Part shown: piece after piece, positions 24,921 through 36,400 of the stretch
How positions within the stretch are numbered: the stretch's first letter is position 1
How the letters are laid out: the number at the start of each line of letters is the position of its first letter
Origin: Puccinellia tenuiflora
Taxonomy: Eukaryota > Streptophyta > Magnoliopsida > Poales > Poaceae
DNA: 64,000 nucleotides
Direction: 5' to 3'
Assembly: GCA_012064385.1 (NCBI GenBank)
Contig: QRDG01000059.1
Coordinates: forward strand, 1,187,973-1,251,972
The notes under the pieces: generated by a model
Told to the model about the DNA's origin: nothing
Database searches by the model: none
What the model saw: only the letters and a program-made list of their open reading frames with translations
Translations under genes and position numbers: made by a program

Positions 24921-26675
24921 TGTAGGGGTCGTTGCATAGAAAACAAAAATTTTCCTACGTAAAAAGCAAAAGAAACCCCATGATTTAGATCTATTAGATG
25001 AAGGTAGCGAGAAGGAGATCCAATCTCTTACCCTAGAAGAACAAACAAAGCCTTTTGTCGATGCAGGGGTTGGTCTGTCGATCCCCGCAACTAGACTCAT
25101 CTAGTCGCGAGGAGATGTATTATCCGATCCGAGATCCAATCCGATGGAGCACCGCATGAGCAGCACCTCCGCGGTATCCACACGTACAGCTCGATGAAGA
25201 CTAACTCTCTTTGATCTCGCAAGCGAGGAGGAAGTGGCTCCCAAGATTCCAGTAGCATGACGATGTGGTTGTGGATATGGTGGAGAAATTCCTGCAGGGC
25301 TTCGGCAAGCGACTGCTGGAGAGAGGAGGGAGGTGGGAGAGGGAGGCGGCGGCTAGGGTTCAAGGGTGTTGCGCCCCAGCCCTCCCCTCCTCCTTTTATA
25401 GGTGTGGGGGGGGGGAGCCCTTGCCCCTCCCCCAAGTCCTAGGGACAGCGGCCAAGGGGTAACTTGACCCCCAAGGCGCCCCCCTTTTAGGGTTAGGGTT
25501 TCCCCTACAGGGCCAGCCGCATGGGCCCTTTGGGTGATGGTGCGGCCAGCCCATGTGGGCTGCTGCACCTCCCCATGGCCATGTCAACCCTATGGACACT
25601 TGGGTCCCACTCTGGAACCTTCCGGAACCTTCTAGAACTTTTCTCGTACCCTGCTGAAAAATTTCTGAACTTTTCCGGAACCTGAAAACCACTTTCCTTA
25701 TATGAAACTTTATCTCCGGACTCTTCCGGAGATCCTCGTGATATCTAAGATCTCATCCGAGACACCGAATCAACATTTGATTACACCATTTACTTATCTC
25801 ACTAAAACCCTAGCTATATCGAAGCCTTAAGTGTGTGACCCTACGGGTTCGAGAACATGTAGACATGATCCGATCAATAATCAATATCGGGACCGGGATG
25901 CCCATATTGACTCCTACATATTCAACGAAGTTCCTTATCGGTTGAACCACAATGCCGGAGATTCTTAATCTTGTATACGATTCCCTTTGTCTCATGATAT
26001 TTAATTTTTCCAAGATTTGACCATCGATATCTCCATATCTAGTTCCATCTCGTTACCTGGCAAATTCTCTTTACTCATCCATAATATAGGATCTCCGTGA
26101 TTACTCCTAATCACATGTTTGCAAACTTTCCAGATGCTATATTACCGAGTGGGCCTAGAGATATTCTACTCCGTCACATGGAGGGACAAATCCCACTCTT
26201 GATACATATCACCCAACAACCTACCATCGGAGATACCTGAAAGCCACCTTTATAATCACCCAGTTACGAAGTGACGTTTGATGTCCACAAAGTATTCCTC
26301 CGGTAAGCGGGAGTGATATAATCTCATGGTCTAAGGAAACTATACTTGGCATATACTAAAAGCGTTGGCAATGAAATTGTGTGACACGATCAATTGCAAC
26401 TCTTTATTATTGGATCTTGTCCATCACATCATTCTCTCAATGATTGACTCCGTTATCAAGTGACTGTAACAAGTCCATGGTTAGGAAACTCTAGCCATCT
26501 CTTGACTAACGAACTAGTCCAGTAGAGACTTACTAGGGACATCTGGTTGTTTATATTCCACACATGTATTATGTTTCCGGTTAATACAATTATAGCATGG
26601 ATAATAAACTATTATCATAAACATTAATATGCCAATAAACCATTTTATTATTGCCTCTAGGGCATATTCGCAACA
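24921..26675 (-). repeat. 5' LTR of the Copia element
   Basis: This 1755-bp LTR should carry the element's promoter, reading leftwards. It opens TGTTGCGAATATGCCCTAGA on the minus strand. The primer-binding site follows one base beyond its end. Confidence 0.88.
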
Positions 26676-26862
26676 CATTTGTGGGAGCGCAAAGGAATGG
26701 CTGAAAAATACTTGAACTCCAAATTATTTTAAATGTTTGAATAATTTTTATTTTATTTCTATTTATGAAACTTGAATTTAATTGATAAACTCATTAAAAC
26801 TATATCTTTTCTTGTTAAAAACTTGTTTGGGACGCGTGTTCAGGACCGTCGAGTGGGGAGAA

Positions 26863-26882
26863 CCCCCCCCCCCCCCCCCCCC
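26863..26882. repeat. Poly-C tract followed by (CA)n
   Basis: This is a run of 20 C, then ACACACACACA, inside the GC-rich right end of the Harbinger element. Confidence 0.95.
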
Positions 26883-26967
26883 ACACACACACATAGGCGC
26901 CATCTCGTCCGGATGCGCCCCATAGTGCTCGTTCGGGCGGCAATCCGGACGGCGAGTGGAGATGCTC

Positions 26968-27729
26968 TATGGAGCCATGACCACCTATGCTACATGCACC
27001 CTCGAGCACAGCTCTTTCGCGGCTTGGCATGAAACGACCGTCCGAAATATATGGGCTTGGCACAACAGATTCTTAACCCCATAGAATCGTAGATGAAAAC
27101 AGGTGGAGGTTGTTAGTTGGGTAGGAGTCAGACTCATCCTTGTACTTGTGATCTTGTATGAGAGAGAGCGCAAATTAGGTGTTTAGAAAGTGCTTTGCAC
27201 ACCGTTTTTCGTCACGGGTCGTCTGCCGTCCAAGATAGACAGTGCTACACACCGTCGTTTCCGTCGACGTCTTTTTCGATCGGTTTTCATCAACGTTCTC
27301 GTCAACAACATTACCACTATGTTGACTACCACGACTTCATCTACAAATGATCAATACGTACACCGTACTCTAATCTATGGCTTAAACATATTTCACGATT
27401 ACATGCTTCTGTTCATCATGGTGTGTAATCAATCTAATATGTTAGTGAATTTCATGCTAGCTGTTGCGTACGTCATGATATATATTCTAGATTTAATTTT
27501 GAAAATGCCTAATTATCCTACAACCACTGAAATGAAAAGGGATGGAGGTGAAGGCTGTGAGGTGTCTGCATGCGTATGCAAAGATCGGCTAGTTGTGACA
27601 GTGAATTTCCCGTGACTTGCACTACCCAAATTGTAACAAACAGGAAATTGGCCATGTGGAGCCACCGAGCCAGTCCCGCTCTCCCTCTGCCGCGGCCCGG
27701 AAGTAATCCTGGAAACGGCCACTGCAGCG
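26968..27729. other. Intergenic DNA
   Basis: The largest open frame (27190-27615, plus) has no recognisable domain or codon-bias signal and I do not call it a gene. Confidence 0.45.
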
Positions 27730-28125
27730 TTTTGGCACCCGGGCTTTATGTAGCCCTTTATTTTAAACGTTTGAAAAATAAATTTGAAACTTTGAAAAAA
27801 TTCTGAAAAAAATATATATGTATAGCCAATGACGTATCCTACAAATATGCAAAATATCAGTCTGAAATACGTTGTACACTACATAAAAAGGACAAATTGG
27901 TAGATCTGGATGTGTGAATAGTGTGCTCTAAAATTTGTCACATTTTATCCGAATTTGTCTTTTTTATAGATCTCATAATAAAAATAATTTCGTATTGAAA
28001 TTTTGCATAATTGTAAGATACAATATTGGTTACATCTAGATTTTTTATATATTTTTTTGAAACTTAATTATACTGATTTTGAAAAGTTCAAAATAAAGGG
28101 CTACATGTAGCCCAAGCTCCAAAAG
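27730..28125. mobile_element. Long-TIR non-autonomous element (Mutator-like)
   Basis: The left arm GGGCTTTATGTAGCCCTTTA is matched, inverted, by TAAAGGGCTACATGTAGCCC on the right, and the similarity continues into an AT-rich interior. No clean target duplication is found. It lies just upstream of the bHLH promoter. Confidence 0.7.
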
Positions 28126-28348
28126 GAATTAAGTAATGAAAATGGAGAACAGAATCAGGTGCAATTATGGAGCTGGATCGATCATACGGAGAGTAGTAGC
28201 AGCACCTCCCATGCCACCCCGAGGAACTTGATCAGGGCATTAAATGCGAGTGTACTTCTATAATCCCGCCATGCTAATGCCTCCATGGCGCGCGCTTGTT
28301 TAATCGTCATCTTCTCCGGTGGCCATGTGGTGTCGTTGCAGCGCTGGG

Positions 28349-28358
28349 CTATATAAGG
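28349..28358 (+). promoter_or_regulatory. TATA box of the bHLH gene
   Basis: CTATATAAGG lies about 140 bp upstream of the ATG at 28491, a normal distance for a plant promoter with a short 5' UTR. The start codon context GCCGCCGCCATGG is ideal for a grass gene. Confidence 0.7.
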
Positions 28359-28490
28359 CCGTACCCGAGAATACCTTTGCCAATTCGAGAAGCTTAGTTC
28401 AACCTTCTCTCTCTCAAGCAAGAAGTTCAATCCCCTACTGTGTGCCATATACACACACGCGTCGCTTGATTAACTACTTGAGCCGCCGCC

Positions 28491-29509
28491 ATGGCTCTAG
28501 TGGGTCAGCCTGCCACGCTCTGCCACGACGGCTTCGCCAGCGACGGCGTGCTGCCGTTCTCGGACGCCGCGTTCGGCTACGGGTACGACAACGATTACCA
28601 CTACCAGCCCCATCTCCTCGAGGAGGAATGCTTTCTCGGTGGTTGGGAGCTGCCGACCGGCGTCCTCGGCGCCGAGCCTGGCAACAGCACCAGCGCGTTC
28701 GACGCCGGCTGGACTCACGCAGCCGGCGGCGTCTCCTCCCCTGCTTCGGTGCTCTCCTTCGACCAGCCCACGGCGGCGTCCGCGTCGCACAAGCGGCCTC
28801 GTGCGCACGCGCAGGGACCGGAGCAAGAAAGCGCCGCTGATAGCAAGAAGCGGTGCGGCGGCGCCAGGAAATCAGTGATCAAGCCCGACAAAACGTCCGG
28901 GAGCACCAGTCCACCCAAAGAACCTCAAAGCGATGCTGCCAAGGTAAGAGCACTCATGGATCTTTTGCCCAAATCGTCAAATTGAAGATTAATTCTCAGT
29001 GGATTGACGAGATTTGCTGGATGATTATTGCGTGCAGAGCCGTCGCGAGCGGATCGGCGAGCGGCTGAGAGTGCTGCAGGAGCTGGTGCCCAACGGCAGC
29101 AAGGTGGACATGGTCACCATGCTCGACAAGGCCATCACCTACGTCAAGTTCATGCAGCTCCAGCTCACGGTACGGGCATTAATCGGTCCGAGAATTCGAG
29201 ATCCTGCGTCTTCCGCCTCCAATTAGTACTCCTCCGTCCCAAAAAAATATCATAAATTTGTCTAAATTTCTATGTATCTAGATGTATAGATACATCCAAA
29301 TTTGAACAGATCTGTGACATACTTTTTAGGACAGAGCTAGTATTATTTATTTTGTTCTGATTCGCGAACTGAACAACTAATGTCAGGTGCTCGAGATGGA
29401 CGCGTTCTGGCCTGCGCAGGATGGCGAGGCGCCGGAGATCTCGCAGGTGAAGGCCGCGCTCGACGCCATTAGCCTCTCGTCGTCGCAGCAGACTCATCAA
29501 TGGAACTAG
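28491..29509 (+). CDS. RSL-class bHLH transcription factor
   Basis: There are three exons, 28491-28943, 29038-29169 and 29387-29509, all GT-AG and phase 0, giving 235 residues. The basic region spans exons 1 and 2 (DAAK, then SRRERIGERLR), followed by the helix-loop-helix LQELVPNGSKVDMVTMLDKA and ITYVKFMQLQL. The tail LEMDAFWPAQDGEAPEISQV matches the conserved end of class II RHD6-LIKE (RSL2/RSL4-type) proteins. Known family members are nuclear and drive root-hair growth genes; that role here is inferred from homology. The N-terminal half is acidic and low in known domains. The usual Asn before RRER in the basic region is Ser here; the DNA-contacting Glu and Arg are kept. A TATA box and an optimal Kozak context support expression. 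Intron 2 holds a Stowaway element. The gene looks intact. Confidence 0.92.
29229..29340. mobile_element. Stowaway-like MITE in bHLH intron 2
   Basis: The element is flanked by TA on both sides. It begins CTCCTCCGTCCCAAAAAAAT and ends TTTTTAGGACAGAGCTAG, a degenerate inverted pair of the Stowaway CTCCCTCCGT type. A short internal palindrome lies around ATGTATCTAGATGTATAGATACAT. Confidence 0.75.
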
Positions 29510-30127
29510 CAGCAGGCCGATAGAATTGCTGCCAACCACTAGTACATTCTCCAAGAATTCAGGGCGTTTCTTCAGTAACTTTGGACAAAACAGCTTGCTT
29601 ATCTGTGATGTCTGTCCTCATTTTCTTTTGTTAACCCAGTCTGTAAACCTCTCAACTTGCCATGTATGCTCACCGTAGTAGCTACTGTTGTTACAGTAAG
29701 AGGTCTGCAGATTGGTTAATGATGACATGCACTTGACTTTCCGTTAACTTGCACATTGATAGTGACATATGTACACCACTATCGGAGCAACGCTAAACCC
29801 ATGAAACAAGCGGTTATCAAAAGGAACCGACTGTGAAATTTCCGCATGTGGTGTCACCGAAGAGTAAAATTCATTTGTGGTCATTGAACTTGTCGTATGA
29901 ACCCGTCTTCGTTACAGTACTTAGTAATACGCGATTTACGGTGTTGTAACATGCATGAAAGCTAAGAGGTACTTATTTTGCTGAAATGGCAAGTGGCGGA
30001 CCCCTTGTGTCAACCGTAGGGACTTTTTTGAATAATAACAAATTAAAAGGACTAAGCTATAGAATTTACAAACAGATAGGTTCCCCTTCGTCTCCACGGC
30101 TCAAAGATCAGATGTCGACTGGGTGGA

Positions 30128-30149
30128 GGGGGGGGGGGGGGGGGGGGGG
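30128..30149. repeat. Poly-G tract (22 G)
   Basis: This is an uninterrupted run of 22 G after GGGTGGA. It has no evident function. Confidence 0.95.
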
Positions 30150-31458
30150 TGTTTAATTTATCACGCACAAAATCTGATATACTCGGTTTAAGCATGTGCA
30201 CCAACAACTTATGCTAAACAAGGTAAAAGAAAACCTATCACGGTCATATATTTGCCCTGCGCATAATCCACTTGATCTACATGGTGACGGTCTTGAGCTT
30301 CTCAAGTTGGACCACCTTTCTTGGTTTCCCTCCGCTAGGTGAAGACCCTCATATTACTCCCTCGGACGTCAGGATGCGAGAGTCACTCTTTGGCGCATCT
30401 TCACTTGAAAATTATAACCAATGGATGGCAAGCATCAAGTATGTGATCTCGTGACGCTCATCTTGAACTTTCCCATCTCACCCACGAGATCACTTGATCC
30501 CACATGGTACACCTTCTAGCTTTGTGTGGTTATCAACTTGAGTCCACTCTTTGCAATTTTCCTTGATCAAACTTGTATCTTTTCTTCTATCTTCATAATA
30601 ATGCTATCTTGAAGATAAACATGAACACTCACTTAGTATTATATTTCATGACATGGATGCAATAGGTTCAACAATCCATGAACATTCTTTAGATAATCCC
30701 TTGAATAACACCTTGATCATCATATAACCTTCTTGAATCCAACATATGAACTCCAAGATTTGCCTATGGAAAAGACCTATAAGTATAAATCAATGCAAAC
30801 ACTAGTTTACAGATTTTCATTAATTATCAAAACCACACATGGGGGCATCATGATCTTTCAAACTCCCTGTTTTTTTAATTGATTACAATCTCTTCAAGAC
30901 GGTTTGTATAAGAAATACTAAGCAACCACACAAACAACAAGCATGGATGCAAGAGTACGAAAGGCAAATGCTTAAGAATAAAACCAAACCATGAAGCCAA
31001 ATTCCCATAAACCCTCTAATCTTCTCCCCCATGGGCATCCAACTAAAAAGAGCGAATAAATTTAGAAGGCCAATATATTAAGAGTTCCTACATACGATGT
31101 GTATTTCTCATAATACGAGTGAAAACCTATGCACCTACCCAACGATGAGTAGTTGGAGATAATAAAAGTATATTTAGTATCTAAAGATTAAAAAAAGAAC
31201 GATATTAAAAACCCTCTAAACTTTTTCAAAACAATAAGCAGGCAACCAAAAAGATTCGAGGAAACAATTGAACAAAAGATATTATGAATTAAGCAAAAGA
31301 GTGTTCTAAAGAAAATGGAGAAGCTACCCAATGTTTATGCACTATTTAGAATGTTTTCATTTGATTGCAAAGTGCAAAAATAAGCTTAAGGTGCACAAAA
31401 TATATTTAGAATTTTTGCATTTGTGTGACCATCACCTGCTATTAAGGATCCTTCGGGG

Positions 31459-32092
31459 TTCTTCGGGATCTCTCCTTGTTAAATACCTTGAGGTAGGAGC
31501 AGAAGGTGGAGGGGAGAGTGTTTGCAACCTACCTTCAAATAAGCTTATGGTGGGGTCAGATCTATCTGATGCAGCCTGCATTCATCTTCCCTCGTGTTGG
31601 TGAATCGGGTAAGAAGATTGGTGTGACAACGTTGGGTCATTCTGGTGTACACTCTCAACGACCCTTCAGCGACATCATGTCTTCTTGCTATTGTCCATGT
31701 TGGTCGAATGTCGACCATATGGAGCTCCAGCTAGAGTTGGTGTTTGTGCTTCAACTCAACTTTGTGCACTGTCATCTCTTTCTTTCCTCCCGGTAAGGAT
31801 GCCAAAGGGGAGGCAGTTCTCCACTTCAGCGTGGCGTTTCGTGGTGTCGTTTGCCCATGTGGTGTAGTCCCTAGTGGTGGCGGCGATCAGCTGTGCTTCG
31901 AGGTTGTTCGTCGGCGATTTCATGCGGTGATGGAGGACTTGACCGCGTTTTCGAGATTATGTCCAAGGTCCTTTCTGCAATATGCAAGGACATGCTTGTA
32001 AGTTCTTTCATTATTTGGGTCCGTGTGTAATTTGTGTGGCCACCACTCGTCATTAATGCAGCCATCGGGTCCTTCGGAATCTCTCCTTGTTT
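31459..32092. repeat. About 590-bp unit flanked by 22-bp direct repeats
   Basis: TTCTTCGGGATCTCTCCTTGTT (31459-31480) recurs as TCCTTCGGAATCTCTCCTTGTT (32071-32092), differing at two positions. Long direct repeats of this kind could be the target duplication of a retroposed sequence, but no poly(A) tail or LINE domain is seen. Confidence 0.4.
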
Positions 32093-32329
32093 TAATTTTT
32101 ATCGGCGCGGCCCTTTGTCATGGAATTTGAACGGAATAAGAAGGAGGTGGGCTGCAAATATGGCCCATCTTGTGTGTAATAAAATCATAGTACGGCGGAC
32201 GTGGGCTTTCAACTATCAATTCGTTAGTGGTGCTCCCAACTCCGAAGCCCCAACTGAACTTTAGCGAGGAAAGTCCCAACTGAACTGAGACGAGGTCCAA
32301 GGGTCCCCTTAAAGAAAGCTGATGATCTC

Positions 32330-32689
32330 GAGAAATTCACTTCTACACCCGAGCTCACATGCACCTGTTATTTTTGAAGAAAATAAAAAAATATTAAAAT
32401 ATAATGAAAAAATCTGAACAAAATTGGAGACACACATATATGGGTTGTTCACATTCGTGCAAAGTTTCGGAATGAAAAGACAAATTCTATGCTCTGAGCA
32501 AAAAAGACAAAATCAGTGATTACAGAGAACAAAAAATGTTTTTTCATTTCGAAATTTTGCACGAACGTGGAAAACTCATATATGTTTGTCTCCAAAATAT
32601 TTCAGAATTTTTTATAATGTTTTACTATTTTTTTAAGTTTTTCGAAAATAACAGGTGCAGATGCACCCGGGTGTAGAAACGCCACTCCC
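32330..32689. mobile_element. Mutator-type MITE
   Basis: The 360-bp element has long inverted arms: TTCTACACCC and GCACCTGTTATTTT on the left reappear inverted as AAAATAACAGGTGC and GGGTGTAGAA on the right. The 9-bp target duplication GATGATCTC is exact (32321-32329 and 32690-32698), as expected for Mutator insertions. Confidence 0.92.
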
Positions 32690-32698
32690 GATGATCTC

Positions 32699-33473
32699 TA
32701 TCAAAGATGTACACATTTCGTACTTGCATTGGCATTCAGGTCAATGACTTGTCGATGCCCTATATTCCAGGAGACATGGTCATTGGTCAGCTAGGCCAGA
32801 AAAACACAATGACCTGGACGGAAAGCAGCAGATGGGTCTAGTGTACATATACTGCATCTGCATGTATACTTATTTCAGACCTTTTCCATTTCAGCATCTC
32901 GCTGGTGCTGATCCATTCGATCAGGAGAATAATGCCGGATACTAATCTCTAGGGATCACCTGGCCGCGCGTTGCTCTATCCCGATGCCTCGAGGAATCCC
33001 TACATGCGGACAAGATCAGGCACTTCACTCTCACAAGTTGAATTACAGGCTGTGGATATGGCCTACATATGCTGAACTGTGTGGTGCACAACAACTGAGT
33101 AATTCTCCCTGACATTGTATTCAGGCAATCCATGAAAGTGTTAGTTGCGCGTGTAAACGAGAGGCACCCCAAACTGTTTTGAAGAATCATTGAGTATTTG
33201 GGTACTCCTGTAGTATCTGCATATATGGTGCGAAAACGGCCACCTCTCCGCTTGACTTTCTTGTAGGGCGGTGGGGACAATGATGTCAGCAAGCTTCTTC
33301 GTGTGACGAGATCAATGGGCGGGGCAGATTCACATATGACTAGCTATAGACAAGGTTCGTGTGAAGAGTAGAAGACGAGAAGGAAGAAGGGGCGGCGGAC
33401 AATTATTATTAAGGGCATAAAAAGAGGACGAGTCAATTGGTAGCATACAACCGTGTGGCCGAAGACTGAACCG
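32699..33473. other. Upstream region of the kinase gene
   Basis: This is about 775 bp with no gene call. It should contain the promoter of the kinase gene; no convincing TATA box is placed. Confidence 0.4.
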
Positions 33474-36400
33474 ATGGCGGCACAGTCTGGAGTTCAGGAG
33501 CATAGCTCAAGCCAGGACGCGATGAAGATAATGGTGTCTGTGCTGGTGGTGGTCATCTTCTGCACCCTCTTCTACTGCATCTACTGCTGGCGCTGGCGGA
33601 AGCGCAACGGTACGTGACCCAGTTAGATCGCGTGTTCTTCGGTCTTGGCTCCTGGGATTTAGAAAGTACTGAACCTTGTACTGATTTGACGAATACGGTT
33701 CTTGTTCGCTTCAGCCGTGAGGAGAACGGAGAGCATGAGCATGAGGCCGATGTCGTCAAGCTTGGACCTGCCGCTCATGGACCTCGCCTCCATCCACGCC
33801 GCCACCGGCAACTTCTCCAGTGCCAACAAGCTCGGCGAGGGCGGCTTCGGCCCGGTATACCGAGTATGAATGAACAGTCAATTATACTAGTCATCTATCT
33901 TCCTCGCCATTCCTCTACTGATCCGCATTTGTACGGATCGAAGGGCGTGCTGATCGGCGGGGTGGAGGTAGCGGTCAAGCGCTTGTCCGTGCGGTCGCGG
34001 CAGGGCGAGGCGGAGTTCCGTAACGAGGTGGAGCTGATCGCCAAGCTGCAGCACCGCAACCTGGTGCGACTGCTGGGCTGGTGCGCCGAACAGGACGAGA
34101 TGCTGCTCGTCTACGAATACCTGCCCAACCGCAGCCTCGACGCCTTCCTCTTCGGTGCGTTCCATTTTCATGCATGTCACCTGGAGTAAAATCATGACGT
34201 ATGGCCATAACTTAATGGGTCCTCCACTCAATTTTACAGAAAGTTTCGTTTTCGAAAATTCAGAGACAACTTTATGATTTGCCCACTATTTGTGTCTGTT
34301 TTTTTCTCTGATTTGTGCCTGCTTTTATATGTTTGGGGGGATCCGGACACTTGTCCACTGCGTGTCGTCCATTCGCTGTATCCAATGTCGCCCCTCAAAC
34401 TGACGCGGGCATGTCCGTTTTGCCCTTTATTTTTTTAATGAAAAATAAAATTAAAATTCAAACAAACTAGGGCATGTAAAAAGAAACATAAACATAAAAC
34501 TAAACTCAAACTTTAATTTAACACAGTTCAAACACTAAAATAAAAAAACTTAATAAATATAAACCATTGTTCCTAAACCTTAGTCCTTGTCGGACTCGAT
34601 GACGACCACCAACGGAGTTGATGCCGGCGGCAGGGTCACGTCCATCGCGGACATGCGCCGTGCATCCTCTAAGACGGGCCACTTCTCCACAAACTATTCC
34701 AAGGGCGGGTCGTCCACCTTGCCTAAATGTCGCACGTACATCTGATCGTCATTCTTCGGGAAGTTTGAGGAGTCAGAGTTCATGGGCGAGACTTCGTTCC
34801 AAAAACACGCCTCAGACAGTTCGGCGATGAAGAACGAGTGGCACCGGAGAACGCTCATGCTCCTCTACCAAGCGGACATCCTAACCAGGCGAGTCGACGA
34901 CATAGTCGGAATGGGCCGAGTCCGCTAGTGATAGGACCGCCCGCTTGCGTGCTTGCGCAGCTCCGCAACTGTTACAAGGCCGACGCGTGGAAGGTGCGAC
35001 ATGTAGAGGTAAGAGGGACGAGCCCGTCTCATAGTCATTCTTTCAGGTCGAGTGCTCCATACATGGAATCAACAGAGAAATTTCCACTCCCATGTAGATT
35101 CAAACAAAACCCATCATTTTCTTGCGACAGATGGACCAAGGCCAATTGTCTTAACAGAGTATTCCATACCGCAAGTCTAAGACTAGTTAAATCTTGTCTG
35201 AACGTCACATTTGGTGGAGATGTCTCCAAATCCTAGCAATTGTGTTGCTCTTGTGACAGACAATACAATATCATGCTGGATATTGTTCCTAGAGTGTGGT
35301 ATTAGCTAACCACCTATTCTAACATAATCTGATTTCTGAGCCATCCTTAATCGAAAATAATCCAAAGCGAAAAAGTTTTTACCAGCAAAAAAATGTGAGT
35401 CGCCCCAGTAAACATGTGACAAACAAAATTTAAGCCTATGTTTTTTTTTGAAATGGAGGATGGGCCCCCGGCCTCGGGCATCGAGAAGATGCATACATAC
35501 TTCTTTATTAGTTATTCATCAAAGTTTGACAAAGAGCATACATCAAAACATCTGAAGCCCCCAGACAACACCTATAACCCAATAATGGGTGAAAAACATG
35601 CCAATAGCCCTGAAAACATGAAAACTCCCCATCAACTAGGAACCGGGAACATCGTATACCCCGAGACACCCTATAGGAGAAATGGGGGCGCTTATCCAAT
35701 CTAGTATACTCTTAGCGAGCACCTCATGTACGCGCTACAGAAGCTGTAGCCACCGTCGAACTACTAAACTTTCTTCATGGCAGAGATCCACATAGCCCTC
35801 GCCAAGCCTGCCATCGATGCCGCCATGACGCCAGATAGCACCTCCACCCTGCTCGCGTCCATCAACTCGCGTCCGCAGCAGAAAGCCCTACCACGCCATG
35901 CTGCCGAGACACGTCGTCGTCGACACTATAGAAAAATACGCAGCTCCACCTATCCACCTCCCGACCATTCCAGCCGACATCGGCACCAAAAAGTGAGGCC
36001 CGCAACAGGGATAGCGCGATGGGCGCCGCCATCGTCCGATCCGAGAGACCCAGATCTAGGGTTTTCCCCCGGAGCAGCCTGAGTGAGTAGATGATGGTTC
36101 CAACGGTGATGGCTTCAACAAGGTAACGACGCGTTGACGCCGCCATCGCCCGTCATTACCGAAGTCGGCGCTCGGTTTTCATCGGCGACCGCGCCTTCCC
36201 AACTCATCGCCGGTGCTGGATCTGGGATGAACACCACATCCAGCCAGGCCGACCTGCTCCGACGAAAGAGAAGGCCACCATGACCACCACCATGCCCAGG
36301 GCTGTTGCCCTAGGCGTGCGTGAGATGCGGGAGTAGCCCAAGATGGCCTCCGCTCGCCCTCGACGGCAGCCCGTCCAGGACCATATGGGCCCAGATCGGG

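Larger units (their letters stand above)
18423..26675 (-). mobile_element. Ty1/Copia element, BARE/Angela/WIS-like, gag-only
   Basis: This is a full-length LTR retrotransposon in minus orientation. On that strand the LTRs open TGTTGGGAATATGCCCTAGA and close GACCCCTACA. The flanks GATTT (18418-18422) and CATTT (26676-26680) form a 5-bp target duplication with one mismatch. The primer-binding site TGGTATCAGAG (initiator tRNA-Met type) lies next to the 5' LTR, and the polypurine tract CAAGTGGGAGAC next to the 3' LTR. A damaged gag is present, but no protease, integrase, reverse transcriptase or RNase H is seen. It is therefore non-autonomous and would depend on a related helper. Confidence 0.88.
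12550..26732 (+). pseudogene. Harbinger (PIF-type) transposase, split and nonsense-mutated
   Basis: The pieces are 12550-12584, 17157-18422 and 26681-26732. Each LTR insertion duplicated 5 bp, and skipping the insertions gives one continuous frame of 450 codons ending in TAA at 26730. This is the plant Harbinger transposase-derived nuclease family (DDE, cut-and-paste). Catalytic candidates are D204 (GSIDCMHW), D256 (SHNDINVL) and E330 (ERAFGILQ). The GTGxFxxI-like region before them and the C-terminal helix region (EMAEIMNACVIMQNMIIEDE) also fit the family. Two in-frame stops remain after the insertions are skipped: TAG at 17383 (codon 88) and TAA at 18136 (codon 339). The start at 12550 follows a TGATAG acceptor-like site, so an upstream exon in the GC-rich zone (about 12209-12473) is possible. 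The gene is inactive. Confidence 0.88.
11982..26967 (+). mobile_element. PIF/Harbinger DNA transposon with two nested LTR insertions
   Basis: The element ends are GATCATCTCCACTCG on the left and CGAGTGGAGATGCTC on the right, inverted copies with one mismatch. The flanking trinucleotides (TAA left, TAT right) are only partly alike, so the expected 3-bp duplication has decayed or the boundary is off by a base. Both end zones are GC-rich. The element carries a Harbinger-type transposase and has been invaded by a solo LTR (12585-17151) and a Copia element (18423-26675). Without them it would be about 2.1 kb. A separate Myb-like second ORF, common in autonomous PIF elements, is not visible. Confidence 0.85.
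29510..32329. other. Intergenic DNA, repeat-like
   Basis: The first few hundred bases are the probable 3' UTR and downstream flank of the bHLH gene. A run of 22 G lies at 30128-30149. From about 30.2 to 31.4 kb the sequence looks like old LTR-retrotransposon internal DNA, but no coding domain is visible. 31459-32092 is a unit bounded by direct repeats. No gene is supported. Confidence 0.45.

Noticed and set aside
27190..27615. 141-residue plus-strand frame
   Set aside because: No recognisable domain, poor codon bias, and flanked by transposon ends; not enough support for a gene.
34618..35236. Open frames in kinase intron 3
   Set aside because: They are inside a repeat-filled intron, have no domains, and overlap on the opposite strand.
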